The notes: generated from the sequence alone by a model not told the origin. A stretch of 64,000 nt of DNA from Hyperoplus lanceolatus (GCA_026929865.2 CM049404.1:30753501-30817500), one strand, 5' to 3'; shown: positions 35,672 to 48,775, counted from the stretch's first letter. Numbers and translations are program-made.

Positions 35672-38059
35672 CATTGTTGTTGTTCTCTCTAATGTATTGT
35701 TGCAGATGGCGGAAAGGTCATAACCGTGCTAAGTGCCTTTTATGGGCGCACAGACCGGACCACATGCTCTGTTGGACATCGGGCATATAAGGTCCGAAAC
35801 ACCCACTGCTCCACTCCTGCTAGGACAATGTCTACCATGTAAGTCCCCAGTCTTTTTTAAACCTCAAATAACATTATTTTCAAAGGTGCTACGAGGAACT
35901 TTTAAATATTTCTGAAACGGTCTAATCTTTCCTCTGATCATAAATTACATGTAACATTAAAGGAGACCATCAGTGCAAAGAATGATATTTATATGTAGTT
36001 TCTTAATGCCTTTGTCATACACTCACCCAGGAACAAGAGTTGGAGTAGTAAAAACACTTTTGTCCAAAGAAGAGGCAAAAAAGAGGGTGCAAGAATTAAC
36101 ACAAACTGAATGTTCCTCTGAGCACCTTCTTTATATGAATTCAAGCCTTGCTAACATCATTCTTCATCCACAGCTGTGATGGGAGAAACACCTGTGCCAT
36201 CAAAGCAACCAACTCAGAGTTTGGAGACCCCTGTCGTAAAACTTACAAGTACCTGTATGTGGTTTACAAATGTGAATGTAAGTAGTTTAAAGGAGCAATA
36301 TGTAACTTTGTGTCAGAAGTGAACATTTTCTAAGGTATATTCTCATAACTGAATAAACAAAATTTCCACACAGGAAAATGTGATCCCTGGAACATTGTTT
36401 GAAGTTAGAAAGCTTCCTGAAAAGTTACTGTTTCACTGCTGTTTACAGCAGCAGGGCCCACAGTTTGGTTTACAAACATATTCTAGTCTTACATTTGGTT
36501 TCAGGTTCCTCAAAATAATTTAGCTTTTTGATTATGGTTATTCATTAATAATATTTACATGTAGGGTAATTATGTTTTGGTAAACTAACTGCAGGCTCTG
36601 TGGATGTAAACGAATCCCCCTCCTCTGAAAAACTTCACCTTAAAGGCTCAGTTTGTTTTGTCCTGTGGAAGTTTCATGCTGTTAAATATGTTCAGGAAAA
36701 GCAGTAATGGTTAAATACTGTGTAATTTCTCTCCATAGTTGGTTTGAAGACTCGCAGTGTGACATGTGAGGGAGACAAGGGTCACCTATATTGTGGTAAG
36801 ATCACAAGTGTGTGTATGTATATTTGGGGCATTTCCTGAATACAATTATTATATTTAAATCACATTTCAACACTTGTTATAATATCTCAAACCTTGATAA
36901 ACTACATTTCTCCTGTCTGACGTATTGTTTCAGGTGTCGGTCAGGTTATAAAGGTACTGAGTGCTGTGTATGGACGCAGCGACCGCTACACATGTGCTGT
37001 TGGACAACCGAAGTCTAAGACCTACAACACTGGCTGCGCATCTTCAGATAGCAAAGTGGCTGACATGTAAAGTTCCCCAGTTTTTTTGTATTACATTTTT
37101 ATTTTTATTTATTTTTTTAAAAATGTTTTACTACAAAATACCTAGATTTAAAGGTGCTCCGAGGAACTTTCATTTTGTGTTCATTCTTGCTTTGGACAAA
37201 AGCGGTAGTGTGTTTTAACCACGCCAGCTGTTGCTCCTGGGTGAGTGTACCCATGACAAAGGCATTAAGAAACTGTATATAAATAGCATTCTTTGCACTG
37301 ATGGTCTCGTTTGCTGTTACATGTCATTCATGATCATCAGAGGAAAAATTAGACTTTCAGAAACATTTAAGAGTTCCTCGTAGCACTTTTTCTTTTCTTT
37401 TATGCATTCAGGCCTCACTGAATAACATCACTTTATCCACAGCTGTAACGGGCAGGACACCTGTGCCATCAACGCGACCAACGCCATGTTTGGAGACCCG
37501 TGTCGTGGAACTTCTAAGTACCTGGATGTGGTTTACAAATGCATCGGTCAGGTGAGTGTAGTAGCCGACATTATCCCCAAGGCTGAAAAAGACCTGAGGT
37601 AAGTTCTCACATGTCAATCTGTGTGTGTTCCAGTCCTTCCCCAGTGACCCCAAACTCAAAACTGCTTACCATGCAACCGCTAAATCTACCACATGAGTCT
37701 GAGCCGTGTCACTGGGAGAAAGCATATGAAAGCGCAGTTAACATCATTTCGATATAATGTTACACAACCAAAATCGCCAATAATTAAAATGTATATTGTT
37801 AGAACAAGGTGCCAAATTTTCTGCAAATGGTTGAACTAAATTGACATTCGTCCCAGCAGTTTAGGGAGGTGTTAAATGGTTACTTCTTGCAACGTCTGGT
37901 GTACCCCCCTCTCCCCCCCCCCTCCATAGTCTGTCCTCTTCACAGCAGACCCGGGTTAGAATCCAGCCCGGGTCGTTCTCTGCATGTCATTCCCGTCTCT
38001 GACCCATTTCATCTCTCTCTCCAAACTATCAGACGCTTCTAAAATGCAAAAGAAAAACT

Positions 38060-38094
<35 letters not shown>

Positions 38095-38326
38095 GGTTCT
38101 GTAATCTTTAGGCACTAGGTCAGATAATGAGAACACATTTGCTGCAGTTATAAAGTTGAACAAAAACATGACTTTTATTTGCTCATGTCTGTAGATTGTT
38201 TAAAGGGTGAAACACTGGTTTATAAAGAGCCTTACTGCTAAAAAAAATAATGTAGCCATCTGAGTAAGTTGCATGAATTGTCTGTTCTAAAATTCTAATT
38301 TGTCTGTTCTCTTGCAGGGCCTGTGA
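34774..38326 (+). CDS. Rhamnose-binding lectin, two domains (RBL-D)
   Basis: Coding exons: 34774-34804, 35179-35211, 35301-35363, 35706-35838, 36174-36277, 36739-36795, 36934-37066, 37443-37551, 38318-38326; 672 nt, 223 residues plus stop. Signal peptide MLCPRFSATLLLAATCVFLK. Domain 1 shows ITCEGN, LNCDGG, FYGRTD, ICDGRNTCAI, EFGDPC and KYLYVVYKC. Domain 2 shows VTCEGD, LYCG, VYGRSD, ICNGQDTCAI, MFGDPC and KYLDVVYKC. Each has eight cysteines. The last exon adds only GL before TGA; AATAAA follows at 38346 and 38383. An alternative last exon could begin at 37634 (SFPSDPKLK…). Two-domain RBLs usually agglutinate cells better than single-domain forms. Not part of the A/B/C duplicated unit. Confidence 0.9.
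35619..35670. repeat. (GT)n microsatellite in RBL-D intron
   Basis: About 52 bp of GT ending roughly 35 bp before the acceptor of exon 4 (35706). Confidence 0.95.
35881..36130. mobile_element. Family-2 MITE in RBL-D intron 4
   Basis: Starts 'aaaggtgctacgaggaactt' and ends 'gttcctctgagcacctt'. Confidence 0.75.
36287..36643. mobile_element. TTAA-flanked MITE, family 5, directly after exon 5 of RBL-D
   Basis: Left TTAAAGGAGCAATATGTAAC begins 9 bp after the splice donor at 36278; the right end is a TTAA at 36640-36643. Confidence 0.75.
37148..37390. mobile_element. Family-2 MITE in RBL-D intron 7
   Basis: TTAAAGGTGCTCCGAGGAAC at the left; 'agttcctcgtagcac' at the right, where the TTAA is lost. 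Confidence 0.75.
37930..38090 (+). mobile_element. SINE fragment in RBL-D intron 8
   Basis: 'agacccgggttagaatccag' and 'gggtcgttctctgcatgtca' as at 2939-3080, with a long A tail to 38090. Confidence 0.65.
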
Positions 38327-38345
38327 TTTGAGCCAGAAGCATGGA

Positions 38346-38388
38346 AATAAAAAAAAATTAAAATATTCTGTACATGCTTTTTAATAAA
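38346..38388 (+). promoter_or_regulatory. Poly(A) signals of RBL-D
   Basis: AATAAA at 38346-38351 and again at 38383-38388, 20 and 57 bp after the stop codon. Confidence 0.65.
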
Positions 38389-38399
38389 ATACTGAATCA

Positions 38400-39985
38400 G
38401 AAGAATGTCTGTATCAGTCTGTCGGTGTGTTTCCATGGGACAACTAGATTGGATTAAGACGTATACCGAACTTGCCACTCGAACGGACAGTGTCACTTCG
38501 CCTTTCAGAGAATCGGCTTAATGGCCGGAGCATGGCTGTCTCCACTATGCTAGGTGGCGCTGTGGCCCTTTCAACAAGTGGTTATAGAGCCACGTCCGGT
38601 TCCAATCCAGCAACAACCCTTCTATTTATTACGTTGTCTCCTTCCACTTCTTGTGAAATCCTCCGCAGGGATTCCGAGCAAGCGCAAAACGCAAACTCCG
38701 ATATGCGATCCTGTTTACATGCATATAGAATGCCGACTATGAACGAGTTATCTAGGTGTTCTTATCCGACTTCGCGTGTCCGTTAATGTGCCAATTTGTG
38801 TGTGTGAAGTAGATCGGATAAAGGTGTTTACATGCGTTTTACAAGTCCCGTTGAAGTCTTATTCGTTTATTTACCCGATTATGAGTCTGCATGGAAATGC
38901 ACTGTGATGTATCGTAGACTAGAGTGTAATCGGGGAAAAAAAAGAAATTCACAATTAACGCCATATATCTGAGAATTGCATATTGTTTTTCAAAGGGTTG
39001 ACGATTATAAATGGGAGAACGTTACAAAATATATACAACCCTCTTTTCCAACTTACCCTACAACAATGAACATGTTTTCTACACTTACAAATAGACCAAA
39101 AACCAACCCAAAAGAAAGTAGAATTACTTGGTCTTAGGCTATGATTGACTGATTTATTTAAGGCCAGTTAAATGCACTGGGGCATTGTGAAGTTGTGTCT
39201 GGGTACTTTTGGTAATATAGGCCTACTGTTTTTCAATTAATTGTATTGAAGCATTCTCAAATATAAATATATAAATCAAAAGTACTCCATATATCTTAGA
39301 ATGAATAAGACAAGCTTATAGATAAGAATTAAATAAAAAATATACATACATATAGTCATACATAAAACAGTGCAATACAATAAATATTATAATCATTTCG
39401 CTTCAAATTTTTGTATATTAGGATAGTTTTGATACTTTTTAGTGCCAATGTTTTAATAAATTTTTTTTTTTTTTAAAGATATTTTTTGGGCATTTTTTTT
39501 TATGCTTTATTGATAGTGCAGAGAGACAGAGGTGAAATGGGGCAGAGAGGGGAGTGACATGCAGAGAACGACCGCTGGTGGGAATCGACCCGGGTCTGCC
39601 GCTGGGCCCGGCCCGGGAGGGGGACACCTTACCAACTGAGCTTAAGGCACCCCTGTTTTAATATATTCTTGGAATTCAGCTAGGAAACCAATAAAGTTAG
39701 GGGAAACTTTTGCAAATTTGCATTTACATATATGACATTTTCCAATTAGAATAGATAAATTAACTATATATACAATGTTAGTGGATTTATGTTCAAAGTA
39801 TCCTACATCTCTTTATTTATTCCCCAACCATGGCAATTCTTACAGTAAAATATGAATAAAACGCAAAAACAAGGCAATATAATTTTGCTCTTTAGTAAAA
39901 ATATATTCTTGTGCAATTAAAAGACAAAAATATATTAAACAGTAGGCACTCTTTCCGTCAACATGCTAGACAATATTACCGGCAT
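38400..39985. other. Gap between RBL-D and the CTL segmental duplication
   Basis: No coding exon seen. A reversed SINE-like element (39475-39655, with 'ggtgggaatcgacccgggtc') is the only recognisable feature; the rest is AT-rich. Confidence 0.6.
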
Positions 39986-42100
39986 TTTTTTTTTGTTTTA
40001 ATTGTCTAAATAGGGGTGTTATCCTTGAATAAAGTGCTACTAAACTGATAAAGCCTGTGTGTGTGTGTGTGTGTGTGTGCGTGTGCGTGAAACGTTTATT
40101 AATCTAGTTTAATCCTAAATGTTGTATTGACAAAGAACCCTTCTTTTGGAAACTGTGCTATCAAAAAGGAATCAAGGTTTTAGGTGATTTCTAGGATGAG
40201 GGAAAAATTACATAATTAAAAAAAAAAAAAAAAAAAATTATCCCACCAAAATCAAACTGGTGTTATTAGCAGCTGAGGCGTCTGCTGATACAGACCTTTG
40301 GCTGTGCTTCTGTGGCTCCCCCTAGTGTGGACATCTGGCATCACACTTTAGACTATTTTGGAAAGGGTCATGAGGTCAGCAGCATATTATTCCATGCTGC
40401 CTCTTAACTCTGAGGAAGATTTGTCAGCCCTTAGATTGACATGGGAAGCTGATCTTAATATAGCTTCATCAGAGAACTGGAGTTTGATCCTTAAAGATTG
40501 AAAAATAATTCACTACAAGTAAAAATCCTGCATTCAAAACGTTATTCACGTAAAAGTATGTCTAAAGTAGGCCTATCATTGAACCCAATATAATCAAATC
40601 ATAATCAAATAAATAATGAAAACTCAACTCATCATGATGGAATGTTGTTTATTAATTTTCATGATAATGTCACATTAGATATTACTTTGATTTCATAATA
40701 CACAAATTTATATTTAGAATTTTTCCCACTGGCACTTTTATTTCATGTAACGTCTCATTTAATTTCAAACTTATTAACGTGAGAATTTATTTAATTTTGT
40801 TATTTCCTTATACAATGGTAGGGCCACCGCCCCTTTAACTTTCAGCCAATGCTGTAAACACCCTGATTGGCCAAAATGACCATACTTTTTAAGAATTTTT
40901 ATACAAAAAGGTTAAATGACAAATTTTTTACTCATAAAAAAAATATTTTAAAGATCTTCACAAGAATAAAGCTGATTTTAGTTAATGTGGTTAGTAACAT
41001 CCATTCAAATTTTATTTTTTCTATCTTAACAGTATCCTAAAGAAAGTTGGTTAAATATGAAATCCTTCAGTGTGGAGTCAGAGATTCTAGAGAATGCTTG
41101 TTGTCCAAATAACGTCAGAATCAGTGAATATCTCCTCGTGATCTGCTACCTGTTTGTACCGTGTGTGCGCTGAATTGACAAAAAGTGAATTTGACAACAA
41201 TTGTTCTCCAGAATCTCTAACTCCACCTCTAACTTGGTGATACAAAATCACTCGCCTACAGCGGCAACTCACGTCTACTATCAATATCGTCTAACTAATT
41301 TTTTTGTTTGTGGATGAATCAGTTAAAATATTAAGTGTCAGAAAAGTGATACATTTCCCACAGCCCAAGGAGATACATCTTCATATATTGCATTAATCAA
41401 CCACAACTCTTAAAACCAAATATATAAAATTCTTGATTATATATGACAAAAACACACAAAAAAACATCAAAATCCTCAAAACAGAGCCGGTCCTGGTCTC
41501 TGGGGGCCCATAGAAAATATATTTTTAAATGAACAAGAGACAAGAAGGAACTAAAGATTTCCTGAACAACATCTGGAGACGTTGGCACTCCCAGGATTCT
41601 GTGGTAAAAACAAAGTTTAACTAAATTAAGTAAAGTCAACTCAGACTGGGAGAAGTGTCTTCACAAGCTTTTCCTGGACAGTTTGCAGCACTGACAGTGA
41701 AATCAATGACATTTGGAGTTGGCTGCTTTAAGAAAGTGTTCTGATTGTTTTCATATTGTAGCAGACATAGATTTTGTCCTGACGTGCAATGTGCAATGGA
41801 ATTTACCGTGTCACTGCAAATGATTAGATTTACAAGTTTTGGACATTATGTCAGCTTTAACTTATAGTGGCATTCTATAGTAACACAAATTGGTTCAAAA
41901 CCGAATCCTGCTTAGGACCCCAAAAGTCTAGAGCCGGCTCTGCTTGGAAGATGTTACAGTTACATACTTATAATCACATGAGTAATATGACAGCTTAAGA
42001 ATAAAAAATATATAATTATTTTCTATATAAATTGAATATAGTCTGACGCACTACAGCTAGACAACAAAACAGTATTTGGACACAATCTTATATTAAAACT

Positions 42101-42653
42101 AGGGATGCTCCGATCAATCGGCCATCAATTTAAACCGTCTGATTTTCTCTCCAAATGACTGATCGGCCTTTAGCCGATTTGCTAAGGTAGATCTTTTAAT
42201 TATTAATAATGTGTTTTTATTAATCTTAAATAATTAAGACAATAAAATAATTTTTGTTCAGGTCTGCAGAATTATTGATACTATATTGCATCCTATTTAA
42301 CTGCAGCAGACACTCATTTTTAAGTTTGTTTTAATCGAAAGAGGTTACCAAATTTAATTAATTGTGTTACTAAGCATTTGTTTTACATTGCATAATAAAG
42401 TATAATATATCTGAAACTGAAAAATATTTGAAGTCCTATTCATGAGTTTAAATGATGTTTAATAAGGGGTAACCTTAATCTAAGTGACAGTTATATAAAT
42501 TAATCATAAGAGTAAAATAATATGTATTAGGCCATTCTAAGAAGAGACAGCCAATACAATTACATTACAAGTATCTACATTTTAAGTGGTAGCAAAGAAA
42601 AAAATATTAAAAATGTGTGTACTGATCGCCCAAAATCAAGATCGAGCATCCCT
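42101..42653. mobile_element. hAT-like MITE, copy A
   Basis: The left end AGGGATGCTCCGATCAATCG and the right end '…gatcgagcatccct' form an inverted pair. AAAACT lies on both sides (42095-42100, 42654-42659). It is present at the same site in copy B, so it predates the duplication. Confidence 0.7.
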
Positions 42654-43564
42654 AAAACTTCTATTCTATTAAATCTTAAATGAAGATTTTTTTTTTTTCA
42701 TAAAACCAAAGATCTTCATATCATTAAATTGTCTTCCCTTAATGGTGTTCAAATCTTATCCCACAGAATATTATCTCATCTTGTTTTATCTTACAGCGTT
42801 TTTATGGCAGTTGTCTAAAACAGCTCTAATAATTTATCTGACATATCATAATTACCTGAATGCTGCAGCTCTATTCTGACCCATTACATGAGGACTTTGA
42901 GGAATTAAAACAGACAAGAAATTCAACATTAAAGCCTCTGGAAACCTGCTCTAAAATAGTAAAAAAAAAAATTATATGATATCAAAGTTGGGTGTCTCAA
43001 TAAGCTTACAAAAATCTGATTGAAAATAAATGTTCATAAATATTATAAAAGTTAGTTAAAAAAAACAGTTTTACTGTCTAGAATATTTGACAGGACTGTG
43101 TGGGCGTGGCCGTATCAAACGGTCTCCATGGCAACAGTCATTGTTTTAATAGAATGTTTGGGCAGAGAACTGTCTGATTGGTTCAAAATACTTAATGTGC
43201 ATATAAGAACCAGAGCATAAGCCCCCTCATATAAACCAAATTTCTGTCAAATTTATCAAACTTAAACGACAACATCTTGAATTTGGATTGATGGATACGC
43301 CTTACTCTTTTCAGATGCTTTACTATCATAAAACTAACTCCCCACATTACATAGTTAGAAGGAATTAGAGGATTTGGGTTTACATGGGGTTTAAAAATCC
43401 TTTTTCTTCTCTTCCTTGGTGAAGAACTTTCCATCCGCCTGCTTCCTGAAGGACACTTTGACGTGTTCCAGCCCCTGATCCTTCAGCTTATGTTTGACCT
43501 GAGACACAGAACTCCTCAGCATTATCACTCACATAGATAAACCTTGATGCTAAATGCACTCTTG

Positions 43565-43793
43565 TTAAAGGGGGAGTCAGTTATTCTGGAGAACGCTTGT
43601 TGTGAAAATCACTTTTTTTTTCAAATCAATGAATATCTTCAGAATCCACTACCTGTCCAGATTGTGTGATCAAATTCAAAAGTCTAGGCTCTGTAAATAA
43701 AGCATAAAGGTCATGTTAACCCACCATAGTTGGGGGCAACGTGGTGTTTTCTGGACAACAGTTTACTCAAGAATTGCTGACTCACATCTTTAA
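43565..43793. mobile_element. Family-1 MITE in the last CTL-1 intron
   Basis: TTAAAGGGGGAGTCAG at the left, TTAA at the right. It is also present in copy B (60501-60722), so it was inserted before the duplication. Confidence 0.8.
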
Positions 43794-46702
43794 GTTACAA
43801 CCTGCAATCCCTGTTTCTGTTTTTCTACCTCTTCAGTTTTTTGTGCTGTTGTAACATGAAATGCTTTTCTTGAAATCAGTCATTCTTAATCTTTTTTAAA
43901 TGTTCCTTTTAAGAGTAATTTGGTTATTCTGTTTTAACGTAAAATAATAATCAAACCAAACATGATTTACCTGCTCCAAGAGGGCGTCCTTCATCGCTTC
44001 GTCATCCAGATCCTGACCGTCTTCTACGCGCAGATGCAATTTGAACACTTGCCTTGTCATCACGGGGGCTTTGGGGGCCAACTCTGCCAGGGAATATATG
44101 CCACAAATATAGATTCAAAAACCCATTTCCTGTGATTCTAATTTGCTTTAAAAAATTATTATTATTATTATTATTATTATTATGTTGGAATCATTTTTTT
44201 TAAATACATTTTTACAATAATGTCTATTTGTGCTAATTTCCCTCTGTTGTATTGTACCCTGTCATCTCTTTAATAATCTGGCTGTAGTGAAATGTCATTA
44301 TTGGTTCCGTGTTACATTGACAGCAAGTGTCCCATCAGCAGCTGATGGGAACATTAAACCTCCTTAGACAAACCACACGAGAAATTCACTAAACAGTAAA
44401 ACTAGAAACCAGAATAAATAATAAAATGGCTATTTAAATGTTGTAAGTTGTTATATTTATAATTCCATTTGATACTTTATTAGAAATAAGTGAGACTCCC
44501 TGTCGTGACACAGCAAAGAAAAAATGTATTATATTTTTTAAATCAATATATTCAGGGGGACTTTTTGTGCATATTTTTACATGGGAGGGTGGAGGGGGGT
44601 GTAGATACAGCCTTATGAGCTGTGAAAATGTGGTAATTAGATCGTCCATGTTTTGCATAGTGTTCAGCACACACCTATCATCTGCAGCTGATAACCAACG
44701 CATGCTTCCAAACAATTTCTGGAAAACCTACCAGACAGCTTATGTAATTTTAATTTGGAACATTTGATGCTAAAAATGTCCCAAATCTTTTATTTGAATA
44801 AATGGGCTACCTTTGGTTAGACTGTAGCAAATGAATGGCAGTCAGTGGTTACAGAAGTAGTTATTCCATTTTTAGCTTCGCTGAAGTCTGCAAACACACA
44901 ATCCTCCCCGGCGTCAGCAGGTTCACCCTCTCTCCAGAACCTAAATGAGGAATTACTCCGTCTCGACCACTTCCAGGAGTCTCTGAAAAGGCCGATCCAG
45001 ACTCCTGTTCCTGGAGGTACCAGCTCTTTCACCTTCTCGTTCTCTGCATTGTTTCTCACACTGACCAGGTCTGTGTAGTTTTCTCTGCAGGAGCTCTGAG
45101 CCTCAGTCCATGACATACTGCTGCTGGTGAGGTGATATGTGACATTCGACCCTGAAAATAGAGAGGCACTGTTATGTAGAGGGACCATAGCATACAATTT
45201 GTTTAAACAATTTTTTTTCCAGTCTTTCCAAATCAATAAGAAACAAAAATCCCTAAAATCTACACTCAGTACATGGTTACAGATTATTTTTCTCAAAAAA
45301 TTCAAAAATATTTATTTTGTAAAACTAAGGTGTTGTGTACAGAAACTGTATGAAAAGTGTTACACATATAATGTTAGTATGTTTCACTGATTAATACATC
45401 AAAGTCTAACGTGTCAAAGAGAAGGAGAGAAGTGGAGAAATGGAAGATCAAGAAACTAAACTCATGTTATATGGTGTGACTTAATATCCTCACCTTGGAC
45501 ATCACAGCAGACTGCCTTATAGAGTCCGCTACATGATGGGTGGCTCCACAGTCCATCATTCCCCATCAGTCCGCAGTATTTTCCACTGCCTATTCCGGTT
45601 GGTTCTCCGGTCGACCAGTTTCTAAACTCCATCTCTCCGTGTTTGTAGAAACCACTGTTTGGCAGTGACCACATCCAGCTGAACATGTCAGTATGGTGCA
45701 GTCCTATCCAGGCAACCTGAAAGCAATATTTGATTGTGTTACTTTAGCCTCAACTGTTATATGAAGCTGAAACAGATGCCTATAGAGGACAAGAATACTC
45801 CAAAAAGGGGCTGGAGCTTGAAACTGTGCAAACAGACAAACTGTCTTCATCAAAATGGACAAAGACATACCTTAAATCTACAAATACAAATCAAATACTC
45901 ACATATACAACTAGGTCAATACACATACCCATATATACACATCATTATGATGGTGGAAAAGAAATGGGAAGATGGAGCAGCAAATGCAATAAACAAAATG
46001 AGATTAAAAGGTGCTAGGATACAAAGATAATGAGAAAGATGATAAAGAGACGGCTTCACATGAACGTAAGTCTATAAAAATGTGTTTTAAGAAGTCAATC
46101 CAAAGAACTTACTGATTGAGCAAGATTTATCTTGGTTTTTTGTATTCTTTTGTACTTTTGTATTCATTTAATCATTAGTTTTTTTGTGTGGATAAAACTG
46201 GATCATTTGAACTCCAACATTGATTTAAATGGAACCAGTTTTACGACAACAAGCTAAAAAGGTTGTGAACCAGCAGGGGTTAAATAACATATTTGATCAA
46301 AAAGTAAAGGACAAAGTAAGTCTAAATGTTACTGAAGTACAGTCTATCTACATTAACTTTACTCAACATAATTAAAATAGATCTTCGAAATCTCAGAGAG
46401 AGAATTTACATGTCTCCCTTTACAATTGTCTTTTCAAGTTCAGGATTTTCAAAAAATATTTGAAATGTCAGAGAGAGACAAGTGAACTTACATCTGTAAG
46501 TGTCATGTTGATCAGGCTGTTCAGGCTGTTCACATCCTCCATGTTGTCTATAGTTGCCAGGTCGCGTAGTGTTCTCTGCAGTAACTCTGCGCTTCAGCCC
46601 AGTTCTTATGTTCATTGAAAACATGGAACTGACTTAACAACATGTGACGAGACAGCACACAGCCCTGTAGAGACAGACATGAATAATTATAAAATATAGG
46701 CA

Positions 46703-46806
<104 letters not shown>

Positions 46807-47160
46807 AATATATCATATTATGCTGGCTACTATAATAAAAACAAATACTGATGAAAATGCATTTGGTTTCACTGTACATCAAAAGATAAGTATTGTAAAT
46901 CTTAAGTTATAGTGTTTGTTTCACAATGTGGTCAACAGTCTATGGCCCTATTTATTAATGTTTTAACAGTACCAAATAAAAACAGAAGTCATTCATCCAC
47001 GGTCTTTTTTCATAGAACAGCTACTATTTTATTAAATAAACAAAACGCTCATGTTATTTCTAATTATGAAATTAATTTGCAGGTAGTGTCTACTACTGGG
47101 TTGTCTGCTCTCCTCTTCTGTTTGTGAAGGGCGGGGCTACACAGCCACCACACACACAGG

Positions 47161-47162
47161 TG

Positions 47163-47235
<73 letters not shown>
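47161..47235. repeat. (AC)n microsatellite
   Basis: About 74 bp in CTL-1 intron 1. Confidence 0.97.
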
Positions 47236-47238
<3 letters not shown>

Positions 47239-47582
47239 TTTGCATGTTTCTAAAACAGTCTTCCTAGAAATGAAGGCGAGCCACTGAAGGCATTATTTTT
47301 TAAAGAACTGGTCAATTTAGCTATTTTTGTCTCCTTACATAATATTATAAATAAATCGAGTGATCTTCTTTCTATTAACCGAAAACTCAAACAGAGCAAA
47401 AGTCTTTAAGGGTATTCTCTCTCTCTCTCTCTCTTTTCAAAGTGAATATCACCTGTTACCTCTCCCTCTATAGTAAAGCTGTGTGAGAAACACCCTGCTT
47501 GGCACTGAGGCATATTTCCATATCCATGTTTTTCTTAAACAACATCCTCATGCTCCAAATCACATACTTTATCTTTACTATA

Positions 47583-48627
47583 GGGGAAGGTGGGGTGATT
47601 TGTGCAACTTTTTACTCAAAGTGATTTTAAAGTGAGGCCTTGACAGTTATGTATCCAACTCAAATATGTACATATATTTCAGGATGTTGTGCATCCCTGG
47701 CAATAAAAACTTTGGATCTGGAATAAACTGTTTAAGAAATATAGCTTTCGGAAAAAAAGTTGTCTTGTCGCCATCTGAACTCTCATCAGTGGTGTCGTTA
47801 AGTGGAATTGAGATGTCACTCTCTTCTGAGCTACTGTAGACAATCACTTTCTTTTGGTGACCAGCGTATACAGCCATGCCACTGGCACAACTCTCAGAAA
47901 TGTACTTTGCACTAGTTGCTCCGTGCTTGTGGAACCAACTGCCACCTGACAAATGTGATTCCCTACATTTCTGCCTTTAAATCAAGGCTCAAACCCATAT
48001 GTACACCCTGGTGTTTCTTCCCCATTAACCTCTGCACTACTTACTTACCTCTGCACTACTATCTGTGTTTATGTGGATGTATGGGCTTTACGTCTTTTAT
48101 TTTGGTTATTGTTATTTTACCTTCATTGTTTACCTACTGAATGCACTATGTACAGCACTTTGGACAGTGCAAACTGTCATAAATGTGCTTTTATAAATAC
48201 ATTTTACTTACTTACTTACTTACTTATAACTCACCCAGGCCCTTGCGCACAAATCACCCCATCCCCAGAATTTTGGATAATAGGCATGATGCAGCAACTT
48301 AGGGTTGACATTGTGCTAACTATATAGACTCAAAGTGTAGCATACCAAAGCACTAAAACATGTGTCAAATGTTTTCAAACGTGTCTATAATTGTTCAGAC
48401 ACAATAATCAAAAACCTTGATCATGGAAATTTTACTTTGAAAGGCAAAACACAGTTTTTTGAGCTTAAATGTGCTTATATCTTATTCCTTAGTCTTCCTT
48501 CTTTACAGGATGAGTCAAATGGATGGCTCTTCTTAAATATGTGGTCACATTTCCAATTTCTTCCACGGTTTTCTAGAAACAAGGGGTTTTGCAACTTCCA
48601 AAATGCACAAATCACCCCACCTTCCCC
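47583..48627. mobile_element. pogo/Tc1-like element with perfect 24-bp inverted repeats
   Basis: Both ends read GGGGAAGGTGGGGTGATTTG and four more identical bases inward; TA flanks both sides (47581-47582, 48628-48629). The minus strand between 47650 and 47900 encodes an acidic stretch (SSSEESDISIPLNDTTDESS) like the C-terminal tails of pogo/CENP-B-type transposases. It carries a LINE fragment at 47905-48230. Confidence 0.7.
47905..48230 (+). mobile_element. 3' end of a CR1/L2/Rex1-type LINE
   Basis: The plus strand reads APCLWNQLPP…CLKSRLK, the typical last residues of such reverse-transcriptase frames, followed by 'acagcactttggacagtgca' and a (TTAC)n tail. Strongly 5' truncated. Confidence 0.65.
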
Positions 48628-48639
48628 TACTACATACTA

Positions 48640-48775
48640 AATTTTTTTTTTTTTTACCTTTATTTCTACAGGTAAATCCCATTGAGTCCGAAGACTCTTT
48701 TGCAAGGGAGACCTGTTCCCATTTACACGTTACCATTCACACACACATTCATACACCGATAGTCATGCTGGTTTC
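48640..48775 (+). repeat. Dispersed repeat, relative of 777-925
   Basis: 'acctttatttctacaggtaa…cttttgcaagggagacctgt' and 'cacacacattcatacaccga'. Confidence 0.65.

Noticed and set aside
37634-37696. Alternative last exon for RBL-D (SFPSDPKLKTAYH… to TGA)
   Set aside because: Frame and acceptor fit, but no poly(A) signal follows closely, whereas the 38318 exon has two AATAAA motifs. Kept only as a possible isoform.
47647-47952. 101-codon minus-strand frame with an acidic stretch
   Set aside because: Not a host gene: half lies in the pogo-like element and half in the inserted LINE fragment.
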